Of a stretch of 51,644 bases of DNA, positions 1 through 7,859 are shown in pieces. Positions within the stretch are counted from its first letter, which is position 1. Every line of letters begins with the position of its first letter. The notes below the pieces were generated by a model. It made no database searches. It was given only the letters and a program-made list of their open reading frames with translations, and was not told where the DNA came from. The translations under genes were made by a program, and so were the position numbers. Origin of the DNA: a virus; the IMG/VR virus record IMGVR_UViG_3300025000_000141, positions 1 to 51,644 of that record. One strand, 5' to 3'.

Positions 1-218
1 CTACGCTCAATGAAATGGTCTAGAGGGCCTTCCGTCTCCTCGTCATAGGGAGAGTCTATCCCGTCAGATACTAAATCTATAACCCCCTTGTACGTGGCAC
101 AAGAGAACCTACTAATACCGTCACCAAAAGCAGCACCTATATTAGTTTGCTCCAGCACTGTAACATAGGCCAGGTTTTTGTCATCAGACAGCCTAGCCCT
201 AACCTTTAAATGCTTCAT
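1..218 (-). CDS. EQTH-family protein, partial (runs off the window edge)
   Basis: My translation starts at ATG 218 and stays open to base 1 (about 72 codons). It opens MKHLKVRARLSDDK and carries VTVLEQTNIGAAFG, the N-terminal half of the paralog family seen 12 more times here (H-[IL]-K near the start, E-Q-[TS]-[HN] near residue 25). The C-terminal half is outside the window. ATGA overlap with the stop of the upstream 45-aa gene indicates translational coupling; AGAGGTG precedes the start. Function unknown. Confidence 0.8.
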   Translation of the reverse strand, partial: MKHLKVRARLSDDKNLAYVTVLEQTNIGAAFGDGISRFSCATYKGVIDLVSDGIDSPYDEETEGPLDHFIER

Positions 219-352
219 CTTTCACCTCTTGTACCGTAATTAGGATTGATGATTGTGGCTACGCATTTAGGGCAATGCAGTACCCGACATACGGTGCAGT
301 CATCTTTATTGAAGCTAGTTTCCTTACCGCAGCAAGGGCATTTAATAGTCAC
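215..352 (-). CDS. small zinc-finger-like protein (45 aa)
   Basis: A GTG-started frame beginning VTIKCPCCGKETSFN and ending NYGTRGER. It has C-P-C-C, C-x2-C and C-P-K-C clusters, i.e. two treble-clef or ribbon-type zinc sites in 45 residues. Its GTG overlaps the TGA of the upstream 98-aa gene (GTGA) and its TGA overlaps the next ATG (ATGA), so three genes form a coupled chain. No specific function is recognisable; it is one of many tiny zinc-ribbon proteins in this window. Confidence 0.7.
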   Translation of the reverse strand: MTIKCPCCGKETSFNKDDCTVCRVLHCPKCVATIINPNYGTRGER

Positions 353-645
353 TTTACACCTCCCCAGTCAATAAGCCTCTCAAGCCACCTGTCGTTGTAG
401 TCGCAAAAACCTATAGGCCACCTTCTAAGCCTACCGTTGCGGTCTATTTCCAGCAATGTGTCTTCAAAGTAAAGATCAATAACAACACTACTGATCTTAC
501 CTTCATTAACTAGGACTCTAGCAGCGGTAATAACATTTTCTGTTGATACTACCATGTCTTTATTTTCGGCATAATGTGTTAATACGTACTCCTCTGCTAA
601 ACAATCAGAAACAGGAGAACCTGATTTTGAGTAAACGAGCTTCAT
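349..645 (-). CDS. hypothetical protein (98 aa)
   Basis: 98 residues from ATG with AGGAGG well placed upstream. Acidic, with a helical middle (ENVITAARVLVNEGK) and a Trp-rich C-terminal half (RRWPIGF, DRWLERLIDWGG). No family recognised, no signal peptide or membrane segment. First gene of a three-gene coupled set ending in the partial EQTH gene. Its ATG lies about 20 bp from the inverted repeat at 664-679. Confidence 0.75.
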   Translation of the reverse strand: MKLVYSKSGSPVSDCLAEEYVLTHYAENKDMVVSTENVITAARVLVNEGKISSVVIDLYFEDTLLEIDRNGRLRRWPIGFCDYNDRWLERLIDWGGVK

Positions 646-663
646 GGTAGTTACCTCCTAAAT

Positions 664-679
664 GTAGAATATGTTCTAC
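664..679. repeat. intercistronic inverted repeat GTAGAA-TATG-TTCTAC (site 1)
   Basis: Perfect 6-bp arms around a 4-base centre. It supplies the TAG stop of the ThyX-like gene and lies just upstream of the ribosome site of the next gene. First of 21 such sites in the window. Confidence 0.85.
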
Positions 680-1683
680 TTCTTAAATAAATTTCCACAG
701 CATTTAAGCTCTGGGCATATACCATTCCTGAACTCGCACTCACGTACCATGTACTTAGGTAGGTAAGGGTCTACTAAAGCAACAGCTTCCTTAATAGCTT
801 GCATTACTTCTTGTGTTTCTTTGGATGCTTGGCCGCATAGACGTTTTTTTGACATGTTTATAAGGGCTTCGGCGTTAACTATCATAGTATGGTCTACTCC
901 ATCATACCTGAACCCAGTTTCAAAGTTAGTTTGGGCAAACCTCCCAAAATACTTAATAGCTGCTTTATCATACACCGTGGCAGCCTCTTTAGCGGTCTCA
1001 TAATCTCCTAGGTACACAGTAGTATAACTAACGCGGATTCTTGCACTATATTTTTTTGAATCTTTTCTAAAAATAACCCCTTTAAACCCAGACGAATTGT
1101 TTGCTCTTTTTTTAACGTTTGCAGCGTTAAGGCTCTGGTTTGCAGCTCGTAAATTTTCTATCCTATCATCACCAGCAATACCATTAATATGATCTACTAT
1201 CTTCGGGCATTTGCCAGTTATCATAGTAAAAATAATCTTATGCCTCAGTATAAGACCGCTCCCTTTTAAAACAACTCCAAAGTACCCGGTAGCCAACCTG
1301 TACCCCGCCTTATCGCCTACTTTTATTCTGTTAGACCTAGATACTTTCCAAAATAGTTCTCCATCCTTATATTCAAAAAGTTCATTCAGAGCTTCCTTAG
1401 TGTACCCATAGCAGGTATTGTAGATTATTATCCCATCCATAATCCTATCCTCCCGCTTGCTAGAAACAAAGTGATCTATCCCTACATGGTGTCTAGCAAA
1501 ATGTGTAGATACGAACGCTGGTATGTTTTCCATTTTAATTTTAAAAATTTGTGTACGCATAGGAGAATGCTGCGCCCTATACATCTTGTCTAGTGTTATT
1601 TTACTTATAGGTATACCAGCAGTAGTAGCACAAACTTCCTGCATTAATTTTTCATCTGTTAGTTTTTTAGCAATTACTTCCAC
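676..1683 (-). CDS. ThyX-superfamily-like protein with in-frame HNH/AP2 endonuclease insert
   Basis: 335 aa from a GTG start (GAGGAGG upstream), overlapping the previous gene by 10 bp. Residues about 1-80 (SPMRTQIFKIK, STHFARHHVGIDHFVSSKR) and about 258-335 (DHTMIVNAEALINMSKKRL, then a Cys-rich end) look like the two halves of a phage FAD-dependent thymidylate synthase-like protein. Between them, about residues 92-254, lies a complete HNH homing endonuclease: typical opening (LNELFEYKDGELFWK), HNH core (IVDHINGIAGDDRIENLR) and AP2-type DNA-binding domain (GFKGVIFRKDSKKYSARI to YFGRFAQTNF). I see no intein splice motifs and no stop between the parts. It may be read through as one fusion, or the insert may be removed as RNA. 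The insert looks more A/T-rich than the flanks. The ThyX assignment is moderate; the HNH/AP2 assignment is strong. Confidence 0.7.
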   Translation of the reverse strand: MEVIAKKLTDEKLMQEVCATTAGIPISKITLDKMYRAQHSPMRTQIFKIKMENIPAFVSTHFARHHVGIDHFVSSKREDRIMDGIIIYNTCYGYTKEALNELFEYKDGELFWKVSRSNRIKVGDKAGYRLATGYFGVVLKGSGLILRHKIIFTMITGKCPKIVDHINGIAGDDRIENLRAANQSLNAANVKKRANNSSGFKGVIFRKDSKKYSARIRVSYTTVYLGDYETAKEAATVYDKAAIKYFGRFAQTNFETGFRYDGVDHTMIVNAEALINMSKKRLCGQASKETQEVMQAIKEAVALVDPYLPKYMVRECEFRNGICPELKCCGNLFKK

Positions 1684-2000
1684 GCAACAGCCTCCTCATT
1701 TTCTATAGAGGCTCCGCCGTCTTCAAGTTCCCCGGACCAATCTATCTGATTTCTAACCCATGCTCTAAAGTCCTTAGCTGCGAGTTCACCATATCTGTGG
1801 GCAAGAATCGCCTTACATATGATGTCATTACTGAACTTCCTCAACACAACAGGCAACTCTTCAACCATTTCGTCGAACATAAAATCTCTACTGTTTACGT
1901 AGCCGGTTTGTCGTTTGTAGTCAACGTAATCCAACACGCTGAAAGACGGAGGTGACGGGAATCCTACGTGTATTAGTGCTTTGACTTCAACTTCTTTCAT
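1674..2000 (-). CDS. hypothetical protein (108 aa)
   Basis: 108 residues, ATG preceded by AAGGAGG. Opens MKEVEVKALIHVGFPSPPSF and has a central helix-rich part (DEMVEELPVVLRKFSNDIICKAIL). Overlaps the RHH gene by 14 bp and the ThyX-like gene by 10 bp, so it belongs to the unit started by the promoter at 2204-2232. No domain recognised. Confidence 0.7.
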   Translation of the reverse strand: MKEVEVKALIHVGFPSPPSFSVLDYVDYKRQTGYVNSRDFMFDEMVEELPVVLRKFSNDIICKAILAHRYGELAAKDFRAWVRNQIDWSGELEDGGASIENEEAVAWK

Positions 2001-2178
2001 GGGCTACCTCCTTGGCTTTTTGGTTATCTCTAGCTAAGGAAAGTAGCAAGTCTCTGATAACGGTTGATCGGTTGACCTTCTGTGGGGTGAAAGATTTCTT
2101 TTTAGCTTCTTCCACCAGTTCGTCAAGCAGAGTGATTTCAGGTGGATAAAGAGACAGGCTTATTAGTTTGTGGGCCAT
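1987..2178 (-). CDS. ribbon-helix-helix (CopG/Arc-type) DNA-binding protein
   Basis: 63 aa from ATG 2178, chosen because AAGGAGG lies directly upstream; a longer in-frame start at 2232 would lie within the promoter. Residues 3-10 (HKLISLSL) form the beta strand, ITLLDELVEEAKK helix 1 and NRSTVIRDLLLSLA helix 2, the classic RHH pattern with Asn-Arg-Ser before helix 2. RHH dimers bind short palindromic operators, so this is the best visible candidate regulator here, but nothing ties it to a particular site. It is the first gene after the strong leftward promoter. Confidence 0.75.
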   Translation of the reverse strand: MAHKLISLSLYPPEITLLDELVEEAKKKSFTPQKVNRSTVIRDLLLSLARDNQKAKEVAHERS

Positions 2179-2203
2179 TGGCACCTCCTTGGTTAATTTT
2201 TGT

Positions 2204-2232
2204 ATTATATCACAAAATATCAACCAAGTCAA
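2204..2232 (-). promoter_or_regulatory. sigma70-type promoter, leftward
   Basis: Minus strand reads TTGACT - 17 bp - TATAAT (-35 at 2232-2227, -10 at 2209-2204), 26 bp upstream of the RHH start codon. The -35 overlaps the stop of the EQTH gene at 2229. The spacer ends TTTTGTGA, close to the TGTG seen before the -10 of other promoters here. Confidence 0.8.
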
Positions 2233-2585
2233 GCATAAAATGCGTTATATGCTAAAATGGCGTCCTTTATTTGTGGCCAGGCTTTTACGGGTATTCTTAA
2301 AACGAAGGTGTCACGTTCTAGGTCATCATGTCCTTTTAGAAAAACAAGGTAACGAGCCGGTGAGGCGAACTTTACCCCTCTAGAGTAGGTTTCAAGTTTG
2401 CCTAAATCTACAAACTCCATAAAACTCCATGATAGTAGCACTACTTCGCCATACTGGAAGTACGATGCATACGTGGCGCCTTTTGTAGCAAAATCTGCCC
2501 CTATGTGACTCTGCTCTACTATTCTTAACTCAGCTACATTAGTGTTTTTTTCAAGAATAGAAGCAACAACCTTTATATGTTTCAT
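2229..2585 (-). CDS. EQTH-family protein (118 aa)
   Basis: Starts MKHIKVVASILEKNT; family signature RIVEQSHIGADFATKG (Ser for Thr), then a V-x-L-K-G strand (YLVFLKGHDD) and the C-terminal helix PVKAWPQIKDAILAYNAFY. AAGGAGTGA upstream overlaps the stop of the adjacent paralog 2589-2885, so the two are tandem and probably coupled. No signal peptide or known catalytic motif. Function unknown. Confidence 0.8.
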   Translation of the reverse strand: MKHIKVVASILEKNTNVAELRIVEQSHIGADFATKGATYASYFQYGEVVLLSWSFMEFVDLGKLETYSRGVKFASPARYLVFLKGHDDLERDTFVLRIPVKAWPQIKDAILAYNAFYA

Positions 2586-2588
2586 AAG

Positions 2589-2885
2589 TCACTCCTTGAA
2601 GTGTTCGTTGTATGCCAGTACGGCTTCTTTAAATCTAGCGTACTCGCCAATAGGAAGTAGTATGGGGTTTAGGTCACTTGCTCTTTGCCTTCCGCGCACC
2701 CATACCTGGTTGTCACGGCCTTTACAAGGAAGCACAGAACTGCTTAGCACACACCCATTGTGGATAAAGTCCCTGTTTTCTGTGCCAAACTCCTCCTCAA
2801 TGTGAGTCTGTTCAGTTATTACTACACTAACCTCTTTGTACGAGGGCGGAATTAATTCCGCCCTATACTTGATATGCTTGTACAT
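2589..2885 (-). CDS. EQTH-family protein (98 aa)
   Basis: Starts MYKHIKYRAELIPPSYK, then VVITEQTHIEEEFGTENRDF, an H-N-G-x-x-L-S-S segment, QVWVRGRQRAS and the closing helix RFKEAVLAYNEHFKE. This is close to a minimal single-domain version: no linker and no tail. Immediately upstream of the paralog at 2229-2585. Confidence 0.8.
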   Translation of the reverse strand: MYKHIKYRAELIPPSYKEVSVVITEQTHIEEEFGTENRDFIHNGCVLSSSVLPCKGRDNQVWVRGRQRASDLNPILLPIGEYARFKEAVLAYNEHFKE

Positions 2886-2887
2886 AC

Positions 2888-3622
2888 CTATACTCCTTTT
2901 AGAAGCTTCAATGATTTTCCAAGGTTCCTGTTGCCTATATACGGGCGAACATACTGGCTAAAGAACTTGCTGTGCTTGGCCTGTTCTTTTATTTCAGGCG
3001 GCATTTTCAAGAACTCCAGTTTGATGGCCCTACGTATGCACTTGGCTCTATCCAAACTGGTTGTGCCACTGAATATAGCCCATTTGTGCAATAGCACTGG
3101 AGGGTCTATGTTTGGAGGACGCCGCTCACATGTACCGTCAGTTTTAACATATACAGAATCAAGCAGCCTCGGCTCCATTTCGGTATAGAGTTCACGGGTC
3201 TTAATGAACTCAACAGACTGGTCCTTCGTATTGTATTTAACTATTGGGTAGTCGTACAAATACGGAGTTATCCTTTTAACTATGGTTTCTGCCTTGTTCA
3301 TTATGTCCCTCGGCACAACCTTGTATGCCTCCAGCCAGAACACATAAACACTATCCCCTTCTACGTACCCTACATTAGCAGGTTTGTAAATGAGTTTTTC
3401 CTTCATTTCCTCAAATATCTGCCGCTTCTCCAGACATAAATCTCTATGCCACATGTAGTTTACTGCTGTTGCCAGCTCTCGCTTTACGGCCATATCGTAT
3501 GCCAGCTGGTAGAAATTTATAGCACCGGCAAAATTAAGCTCCTTCTCCGCTTCTTTCCCTTTAAGGAAATATACGCGAGATGGGCTTATTCTAAATAGTT
3601 TATCTTCTTCTGCTTTTGTCAT
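2888..3622 (-). CDS. hypothetical protein with TPR-like N-terminus (244 aa)
   Basis: ATG with AAGGAGA upstream. Residues 15-55 (RVYFLKGKEAEKELNFAGAINFYQLAYDMAVKREL, split here for length: helix-turn-helix with A-x-x-x-Y and A-x-x-x spacing) resemble one or two TPR-like helical repeats. The remainder is mixed alpha/beta with a Cys pair (CERRPPN, RAKCIRRA). No enzyme motif seen. Two bases separate it from the downstream EQTH gene. Confidence 0.65.
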   Translation of the reverse strand: MTKAEEDKLFRISPSRVYFLKGKEAEKELNFAGAINFYQLAYDMAVKRELATAVNYMWHRDLCLEKRQIFEEMKEKLIYKPANVGYVEGDSVYVFWLEAYKVVPRDIMNKAETIVKRITPYLYDYPIVKYNTKDQSVEFIKTRELYTEMEPRLLDSVYVKTDGTCERRPPNIDPPVLLHKWAIFSGTTSLDRAKCIRRAIKLEFLKMPPEIKEQAKHSKFFSQYVRPYIGNRNLGKSLKLLKGV

Positions 3623-3657
3623 TGTATCTCCTTCACCTATAGTAGGCTTCTTAGAAT

Positions 3658-4203
3658 TTACATACTATCTTTGTACAGATCACCTTTGTAAGCAATGTCC
3701 AGCATGATAGTAACAAGCATCCTCTCGTCAGGATACTCCTTTACCAGACGTTCTTCTAGGGTTCCTTCGGACAAACGTTTCGGCCTGTGCCTAGTCATAG
3801 ATGCGTCTATGTAGTCAGCTATAGCCACTAGTATAGATATATCAAATAGTTTCTTAATCGTAGGAAAAGAAAACTCTCTGGGTATATCTCTAACATCTAT
3901 TCCATACCCTCCACCGGATATCATCCTGTGATGCATACCTGAGCATAGCCCTGTAAATAGCATTCGCTTCTTTAGCTCTAAGTACCCACCTATAGCATGA
4001 CCTTTAATTAACTCGTACTCTTCCTTAGTTATTTCCCTGTCAGAAAACAGTTCGTCAGGAAGTTTAAATTTGCCGGTGTCATGGAACAGCCCAGCTAGGA
4101 AAGCTGCGTGATGATCTTTTCCAGTCTCTCTCGCAGCTTCCCTAGCAAGTCTAGCTACACGTACTTCATGTGCAATTATACCGTCAGCACAGGCCTTGTC
4201 CAA
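3658..4203 (-). CDS. HD-domain phosphohydrolase, HD-GYP-like
   Basis: 181 aa from a TTG start (AAGGAGG upstream). Metal-site motifs occur in order: HEVRVARLA (residue 12), GLFHDTGKFKLP (HD pair near residue 41), GHAIGGYLEL, GMHHRMISGGGYG (HH plus a G-x-G-Y-G in place of the usual D-G-x-G-Y-P) and ADYIDASM. Order and spacing match HD-GYP enzymes, which hydrolyse cyclic di-nucleotides. The altered GYP segment means substrate cannot be assumed. A phage version could degrade a host signalling nucleotide (inference). Confidence 0.75.
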   Translation of the reverse strand: MDKACADGIIAHEVRVARLAREAARETGKDHHAAFLAGLFHDTGKFKLPDELFSDREITKEEYELIKGHAIGGYLELKKRMLFTGLCSGMHHRMISGGGYGIDVRDIPREFSFPTIKKLFDISILVAIADYIDASMTRHRPKRLSEGTLEERLVKEYPDERMLVTIMLDIAYKGDLYKDSM

Positions 4204-4217
4204 AATAAGCCTCCTTG

Positions 4218-4757
4218 TTAGAAAAAATCGTCTAATACGTACATGTCGTACTGCGGTGCTGCTTTTTTCTTTTTGACCTTTTCTGCAGCCGGAGGCTTAC
4301 TAACAGAAGCCTCAACCTTTTCCTTCTTCTCAGGTTTAGGTTGCACCGCAGATTCTTTTTTTGCTCTATCAGGGTCCACATGTTCCACGCCTATAACTAT
4401 AATAGGCGCATCTTTATCTGGAATCTTAACCCAAGGAAGCTCCTTTAAGCTACGACCTATTACGTCAGACCTAGCTCCAGCTAGCAGCCTACCAGCCTCA
4501 CTCAACGCCTCGGTCTTTGTGGCGGCTGGTAGATATGTCTCCACTACGCCACAGCCAAGCGCAGATATTACTGTTCTGTAGGCATTCTGTATGTTGCGGT
4601 AGTAGTCTTCATTAAGCCCCAGATATCCTCCGTCAACGTCGCACATAACCCGGCCCCCGTGGCCAGATATACGCCCTACAATGTAGTCGCGGTATTCTTT
4701 ACCCCCGCGGTGGAAACCAACAGGCTTCGTAGTTATAACCAAATCGCCGTTTGCCAT
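4218..4757 (-). CDS. hypothetical protein with Lys/Pro linker and acidic aromatic tail (179 aa)
   Basis: Folded N-terminal part about 1-125 (GDLVITTKPVGFHRGGKEYR, IIVIGVEHVDPD), then a low-complexity Lys/Glu/Pro/Ala stretch and a short end DMYVLDDFF. The tail resembles acidic, aromatic-ending tails of phage single-stranded-DNA-binding proteins, but the fold is not recognisable as an OB domain, so this is only a hint. Start shared with the upstream stop (TAATG). Confidence 0.65.
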   Translation of the reverse strand: MANGDLVITTKPVGFHRGGKEYRDYIVGRISGHGGRVMCDVDGGYLGLNEDYYRNIQNAYRTVISALGCGVVETYLPAATKTEALSEAGRLLAGARSDVIGRSLKELPWVKIPDKDAPIIVIGVEHVDPDRAKKESAVQPKPEKKEKVEASVSKPPAAEKVKKKKAAPQYDMYVLDDFF

Positions 4758-5977
4758 TACTTATCGTCCTCCTTGGTTGATTTTGTTTCTTCCGTTACAG
4801 TAACAGGATCGCCCTCTTTGCCGACATGGAAGGGGTCTTTTGTATCTGTAGTTTTGGTCTCACCTATAAGTTTGAAATACACTTCGATCTGCTTGTGTAT
4901 CTCATCGTCAGCGTCAAGGTAAACGTCACGAAGATATTTTAAATCTTCGTCGGTTAGTAGCTCCATAAGTCCGTTCATTATCTCGCCGCAAGTGTCATCG
5001 CAGTCACTCCACTGGTAGCCGCAAGACATACAGAACCCTCCCTGCGTAACGAACTTAAGCGCAAGATCTATGGTTGACCGTCCTACGGAGTCAATCCATA
5101 AAGTATCCGAACTCTGCGTAGTAGTCGTAGTCGTAGGGAGGTTGTTCTTTTTTCCGTTGTCAGTCCCTTTATACTCATACGGCTTGTAGTTGTTGACATA
5201 CTTCACCTTAGCAGTAGCCGGGTATAGCTTGTCGATAGGAGCCTTAAGCATGCCCATCACCCTGCCTATGGTCATGTACATTTCGTCAATGTGCATGTAC
5301 TCATTTGCTGAATGCTGCTGGTAGTATCCGATTGACAAGTTTACCGCAGGAATCAAATACTCTTCCTGCAGATCAGCAATGTCAGAGTACGAGCCGTGGC
5401 TGCTCCTGAACCCGAAACTTTCAACGTAATTTATAACTTCGGTTGGTAACTTAGTTCCGTAAGTAACCCAATCATTACAGCCTTGGCGGTCCATTTCAAC
5501 AAACAATCTGGTGTTCCTGTTGTCGTACTTCTTGAACACTTCAGTTGCAACGAACACCCGCACGCCTTTGCCTCCGCTTTCTTCGCCGTTTGTAAGAATG
5601 ACGCTAGGCATCGGGAGCTTTTCTTTTCGGCATCTTCGCACAAGGTCGATGCAAGCAAAAACACCAGCGCGATCATCTCCACCAAGAACGCCTGTGGAAT
5701 TTCGAAGAACGTTCCTGTTCTGCACAAGATTGTAGACCTTTCCTGCATGGAATTCATGACGAGGTTTTTCACCCACTTGGAGTTGCGGGTCGCGAACGGT
5801 GTCCATGTGAGCAACTATGCATATCGGGCTGTCGCCAACTGCGTACACGAAGTTATCGCTGTGTATGTATACGTTTTTATATTCACTGCCTAAGAATTTT
5901 GTAGCAGCGGTTACTACTTCAAGTGTTGTCATGCTCAGAACTTCCTGAACGGTACTCATCAGCTTTGTAGGCTTCAT
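4757..5977 (-). CDS. M20/M42-like metallopeptidase with C-terminal Cys cluster
   Basis: 406 aa, AGGAGG upstream. Zinc-peptidase motifs in order: CIVAHMDTVRD (about 55), GVLGGDDRAGVFA (about 99), LTNGEESGGKG (about 128), RLFVEMDRQGCND and HSANEYMHIDEM. This is the co-catalytic zinc exopeptidase pattern (PepT/M42 type), probably cytoplasmic since no signal peptide is seen. After residue about 285 there is a Thr-rich linker, then CMSCGYQWSDCDDTCG, a Cys cluster not typical of the family. Role for a phage unclear: peptide recycling, or processing a specific substrate. Confidence 0.8.
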   Translation of the reverse strand: MKPTKLMSTVQEVLSMTTLEVVTAATKFLGSEYKNVYIHSDNFVYAVGDSPICIVAHMDTVRDPQLQVGEKPRHEFHAGKVYNLVQNRNVLRNSTGVLGGDDRAGVFACIDLVRRCRKEKLPMPSVILTNGEESGGKGVRVFVATEVFKKYDNRNTRLFVEMDRQGCNDWVTYGTKLPTEVINYVESFGFRSSHGSYSDIADLQEEYLIPAVNLSIGYYQQHSANEYMHIDEMYMTIGRVMGMLKAPIDKLYPATAKVKYVNNYKPYEYKGTDNGKKNNLPTTTTTTQSSDTLWIDSVGRSTIDLALKFVTQGGFCMSCGYQWSDCDDTCGEIMNGLMELLTDEDLKYLRDVYLDADDEIHKQIEVYFKLIGETKTTDTKDPFHVGKEGDPVTVTEETKSTKEDDK

Positions 5978-6011
5978 ATGAAATATCCTCCTTGTGTATT
6001 GCTAGGTTGAA

Positions 6012-6027
6012 GTAGAACTTGTTCTAC
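6012..6027. repeat. intercistronic inverted repeat GTAGAA-CTTG-TTCTAC (site 2)
   Basis: Lies a few bases after the stop of the zinc-ribbon gene at 6033 and about 35 bp before the peptidase start. Confidence 0.85.
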
Positions 6028-6032
6028 CCTTG

Positions 6033-7613
6033 TTACCCTACCTCTTCCGTGAAGTCCTCCCACCCAGCCGGAAGATCGGCGTAGCGAGGCTTGACCTTAG
6101 CGCCTACCTCTTTACCTTTGCGCTTGGCGTCGCATGCCGTACAAAGTTCTTCCCCATCAGCTCTGTACTTATTGTGGTACATTTCTCCACAATCTTGGCA
6201 CTTGAACGCAACACCCCCAAGACAGTTATTGCAAACCCTGCCGACGTATTTGTGGTAAGTTACGTTATCCGTTAGATGGTACAGGCCACACACAGAACAA
6301 TGCATAAACTTAGGTACGCATTCACCGCACACTTTACCGACACCGGCAAGCTCTTTTAGTTTACGTGTGTCTTCTTTAAGGCCACAATGTGAGCACAAAG
6401 TAAAGTGTTTTTTGTCGCATGCTGTACAAACGTTTCTGCCTTTAATAACAGTAACATTTCCTTTTTCGTGCCACTCACCACAATACGAGCAGTTACTGTA
6501 CTTAGCATCAGTGCAGCGCTTGCATATAAGCTGGTTATGTACAGTGTTCATGGTGTCCATGTTATGGCGCTCTCCGCACACTTCACACGTTCCCCTAGCC
6601 TTACCGTAGTGGCCTCGGCAGGTTCCGCCTTGTTTGTATGTGGTTGTAATTCCACACTCAAGGCACATAGCTGGGGCAAACTGTAAAACTGGCATTTCGT
6701 ACGCCACCTTAGCCGGGTAAGAAAGATCTATCCCATAGTTGTCAAAATAGAGTGCTGCGGTGTAGTGGTGATCTTCTGCCGTTGCGTACTTAATTTTACC
6801 AGGCGTAAAAGTAATACCGTGCTTAGTAAGGAATTCATTTTCAATCCCAAATTTTGCCGATACCTTTTCTTCAAGGAATGCTCTGGCGGCATCACGCTCA
6901 AACCCGAAATATGCACCATAAGATTTTGGCTGCACGATGTACCCTTTGTCCGTAATAGCCATCCAGGTTCTTCCGAGCTTGTATATCTCGGCGTCTGTCA
7001 TTTTAGCCGTCTCCTTAGCTATAAATGAGATCAGCGATATGCCGTCAGAGGCGTAGGCAATGTTTCCGTTGTAGTTTTCATGCCCAAAACTGTGGCACGA
7101 GCTAAAGGCGGCGTTGTCGGAAGCTGTAAGAAAATCTAGCAGATTGGTAGAAACTACGAGCTTCCTGCCAGATTTTATAACGTCTCCTAGCCTCGGCAGA
7201 AACTGCTTGCGGTTACTGAGCTTAAGTTCAGGGGCGCAATATTCGATTATCTCGTCATTGTCCTCAAGCTGCTTGGCAAGAATTTTAGATATCTTACCCG
7301 GCTGGCCTTTCATAATAATCTCATTTTTAACCAGAGATATAGTAGAAAGGTCAATCTGATTACCCTTTTGCACAGCCTGATGCAGTAGATGCGCAACAAC
7401 AGAGTAAGCAACAGGGTAATCCTTCCGCAGCATCTGTTCAGATTTGACCATAGGGATCTCAACGCGAAACATGTTGTCTTCGTTAAGCCCAACCATAGCG
7501 TCGATTTCAGCCTTAGCCTTGCGCATTGTGGCATACACTTTGTCAAGCGCGCCTGTAGGAATCCTGCGCTTTCGCAAAACCAATTCAATAGTTTTCAGCA
7601 TTTCTTTGTTCAT
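6033..7613 (-). CDS. multi-zinc-ribbon protein (526 aa)
   Basis: Residues about 1-320 form an unrecognised domain containing SSCHSFGHENYNGNIAYASD followed by GISLISFIAKETA. Residues about 330-500 are a string of at least seven C-x2-C pairs (CLEC, CEVC, CKRC, CSYC, CTAC, CSHC, CGEC, CSVC, CNNC, CQDC, CTAC), i.e. five or more zinc ribbons. The Cys-containing motif in the first half has a likely counterpart in the protein at 11508 (GSCMG then YLMVDGKPVARWMIY), suggesting a shared domain. Probably nucleic-acid or protein binding; no enzyme assigned. GGAGGG upstream. Confidence 0.75.
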   Translation of the reverse strand: MNKEMLKTIELVLRKRRIPTGALDKVYATMRKAKAEIDAMVGLNEDNMFRVEIPMVKSEQMLRKDYPVAYSVVAHLLHQAVQKGNQIDLSTISLVKNEIIMKGQPGKISKILAKQLEDNDEIIEYCAPELKLSNRKQFLPRLGDVIKSGRKLVVSTNLLDFLTASDNAAFSSCHSFGHENYNGNIAYASDGISLISFIAKETAKMTDAEIYKLGRTWMAITDKGYIVQPKSYGAYFGFERDAARAFLEEKVSAKFGIENEFLTKHGITFTPGKIKYATAEDHHYTAALYFDNYGIDLSYPAKVAYEMPVLQFAPAMCLECGITTTYKQGGTCRGHYGKARGTCEVCGERHNMDTMNTVHNQLICKRCTDAKYSNCSYCGEWHEKGNVTVIKGRNVCTACDKKHFTLCSHCGLKEDTRKLKELAGVGKVCGECVPKFMHCSVCGLYHLTDNVTYHKYVGRVCNNCLGGVAFKCQDCGEMYHNKYRADGEELCTACDAKRKGKEVGAKVKPRYADLPAGWEDFTEEVG

Positions 7614-7634
7614 TAAGGCCCTCCTTGCCGTTTT

Positions 7635-7823
7635 TTATTTCTTCTGAGCTGCCTCGATAAGCTTGGTAAGCTTTGCTCTCTCCTTCTTTGCACCTACACC
7701 TGCACCCAACCGCTTATCCAGCCGGTCGATTTGCTGCTGCGGCGTAAGAAGGCCCCTCTGTTCGGCCCTAACCTGGGCGTCTTTACGTCTCTGGTCTTTT
7801 CTTTCAGGTGAATTAACAATCAT
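7635..7823 (-). CDS. small basic coiled-coil protein (62 aa)
   Basis: ATG with AAGGAGG upstream. Highly charged (ERKDQRRKDAQVRAEQRG) with a Gly-x-Gly hinge and a Lys-rich helical end (KKERAKLTKLIEAAQKK). No domain recognised. Candidate nucleic-acid binder on composition only. Confidence 0.65.
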   Translation of the reverse strand: MIVNSPERKDQRRKDAQVRAEQRGLLTPQQQIDRLDKRLGAGVGAKKERAKLTKLIEAAQKK

Positions 7824-7859
7824 GGTAGACCTCCTTGTGCTTGGTAGTGTTTCGTTTGG

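Noticed and set aside
676-1683. Intein in the ThyX-like gene
   Set aside because: No N-terminal Cys/Ser splice block and no C-terminal H-N with Cys/Ser/Thr at the junctions of the HNH part.
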